Assembly: GCA_024734555.1 (NCBI GenBank)
Contig: JANPWX010000473.1
Span: 1,195,030-1,259,029, forward strand
Origin: Trochalopteron elliotii
Lineage: Eukaryota; Chordata; Aves; Passeriformes; Leiothrichidae
Direction: 5' to 3'
Length of the DNA stretch: 64,000 nt
In this document: piece by piece, positions 63,226 to 64,000 of the stretch
Layout: each line of letters begins with the position of its first letter
How positions within the stretch are numbered: the first letter of the stretch is position 1
Notes under the pieces: generated by a model
Told to the model about the DNA's origin: nothing
Databases searched by the model: none
The model's input: the letters and a program-made list of their open reading frames with translations, nothing else
Made by a program: the position numbers and the translations under genes

Positions 63226-64000
63226 TATATTGGTTTTTCATGGCCGGGTTTTTGGCAGCACAGGGGGCCACAGAGGTGGCTTCTGTGAGAAGCTGTTGGA
63301 AGCTTCCACCGTGTCAGGCAGAGCCAATCCCTGATGGTTCAGAAGACGGACAGACTGCTGGCCAAGGCTGGGCCAAGTAGGGATGATGGTAACATCTCTG
63401 CAACAACATACTTAGGAAGAAACCAAAAAACCATTGTGGTGGGGCACTGTTAATTTCAGTCAGAGAAGAGGAGAAGGTAAGAACATGTGAGGGAAACAAC
63501 ATGGGGACCCCAGGGTCAGTGGAGAAGGAGGGGGAGGAGGTGCTCCAGGTAACGAAGCTGAGAATCCACTGCAGGCCATGGTGATGACCATGGTGAAAGC
63601 AGGGTGTTCCTTTGTGACCCACGGGGATCCAGGGGGGATGCAGAGATCCACCTGCAGCCTGTAGGGAAGGTGCCCATGCCAGAGCAGGTGCAGACCTAGA
63701 GGAGGCTGTGATCAGGTGGGAGACCAGGTGGAGAGAGGGCTGTGCTTCCAGGCTGGAGCAGCCTGTCCTTGGAGGGCTGCACCCCATGGAAGAGTGACCC
63801 ACGTTGCAGCAGTTTTGGGAGGACCATGTGCCTGTGGGAGGGACTCAGGTTGCAACAGTTTGCAGAAAGCTGTTGTTTGTCAGATGGACTCATGCTGGAG
63901 AAGTTCATGGAGAACTGCCTCCCATGAGAGGGACCCCTCAATGCAGCATTGGGAACAGCCCCTCTCCTTGAGCACAGGGAGAACCCACAGGTGATGAACT
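63226..64000 (+). mobile_element. Solo or full-ERV LTR family A, copy 3 (cut by window end)
   Basis: It aligns with 17667 onward from its first bases (TATATTGG, where copy 2 has TGTATTGG, so the leading TG has decayed) through the U3 region. Shared words include GGCTGGGCCAAGTAGGGATG and GAGGGAAACAACATGG. The window ends inside the LTR, before the expected AATAAA. Whether internal retroviral sequence follows cannot be seen. It has a single unit of the 40-bp motif duplicated in copy 1. It lies antisense to METTL15, probably in an intron. Confidence 0.9.

Larger units (their letters stand above)
58973..64000 (-). other. METTL15: METTL15 upstream intron (continues past the window end)
   Basis: This is sequence upstream of the first recognised METTL15 exon. 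It includes a CR1 tail (59700-59864) and a family A LTR (from 63226). A 131-codon open frame on the plus strand at 60878-61273 has no recognisable domain and is probably chance. I could not find the exon with the first SAM-binding motif on the minus strand, so the intron probably extends beyond 64000. Confidence 0.7.

Noticed and set aside
1..64000. CRISPR arrays, operons, phage, insertion sequences or other prokaryotic systems
   Set aside because: No spaced direct-repeat arrays, no tightly packed genes and no ribosome-binding-site pattern; the spliced METTL15 gene and CR1, SINE and LTR elements show a bird nuclear genome.

Overview
This is a 64 kb piece of a vertebrate nuclear genome, almost certainly a bird and probably a passerine. 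The evidence is intron-split coding sequence, an AT-rich background, many 5'-truncated CR1 LINE tails, a tRNA-Ile-headed SINE with a CR1-like tail (the layout described for TguSINE1 of zebra finch), and solo retroviral LTRs of passerine appearance. I see no bacterial genes, operons, CRISPR arrays or phage.

Only one protein-coding gene can be supported: METTL15, on the minus strand at the right-hand end. Its product is the RsmH/MraW-family N4-cytidine methyltransferase of the mitochondrial small-subunit rRNA. Three coding exons are resolved with splice sites: 58972-58781, 56702-56524 and 49718-49273 (stop TAA). Together they encode the C-terminal 271 or so residues. The exons with the start codon and the first SAM-binding motif are not recognisable here and probably lie beyond position 64000.

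From 1 to about 49.1 kb there is no recognisable gene. METTL15 transcription runs leftward, so this is its 3' flank. In human 11p14 the same side of METTL15 is a large gene desert leading to KCNA4, which fits. The desert holds retroelements: a nested pair of solo LTRs (7948-10640), an intact solo LTR with a perfect 5-bp target duplication (17667-18771), two further LTR-like segments (about 20.7 and 24.8 kb), a SINE (23.9 kb) and CR1 copies. The longest CR1 (31811-32770) still shows the reverse-transcriptase FADD motif. There is also a (TATAAA)n microsatellite and an almost T-free tract containing 21 consecutive G.

The METTL15 introns contain CR1 tails, a third copy of the 17.7-kb LTR family cut by the window end, and a stretch at 55465-56104 that reads like decayed coding sequence followed by a 23-nt poly(A), all in the METTL15 direction. 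That stretch is the most interesting unexplained item; I could not name its parent gene. A 115-bp direct duplication brackets the terminal METTL15 exon. I found nothing that I can honestly call a new biological system.
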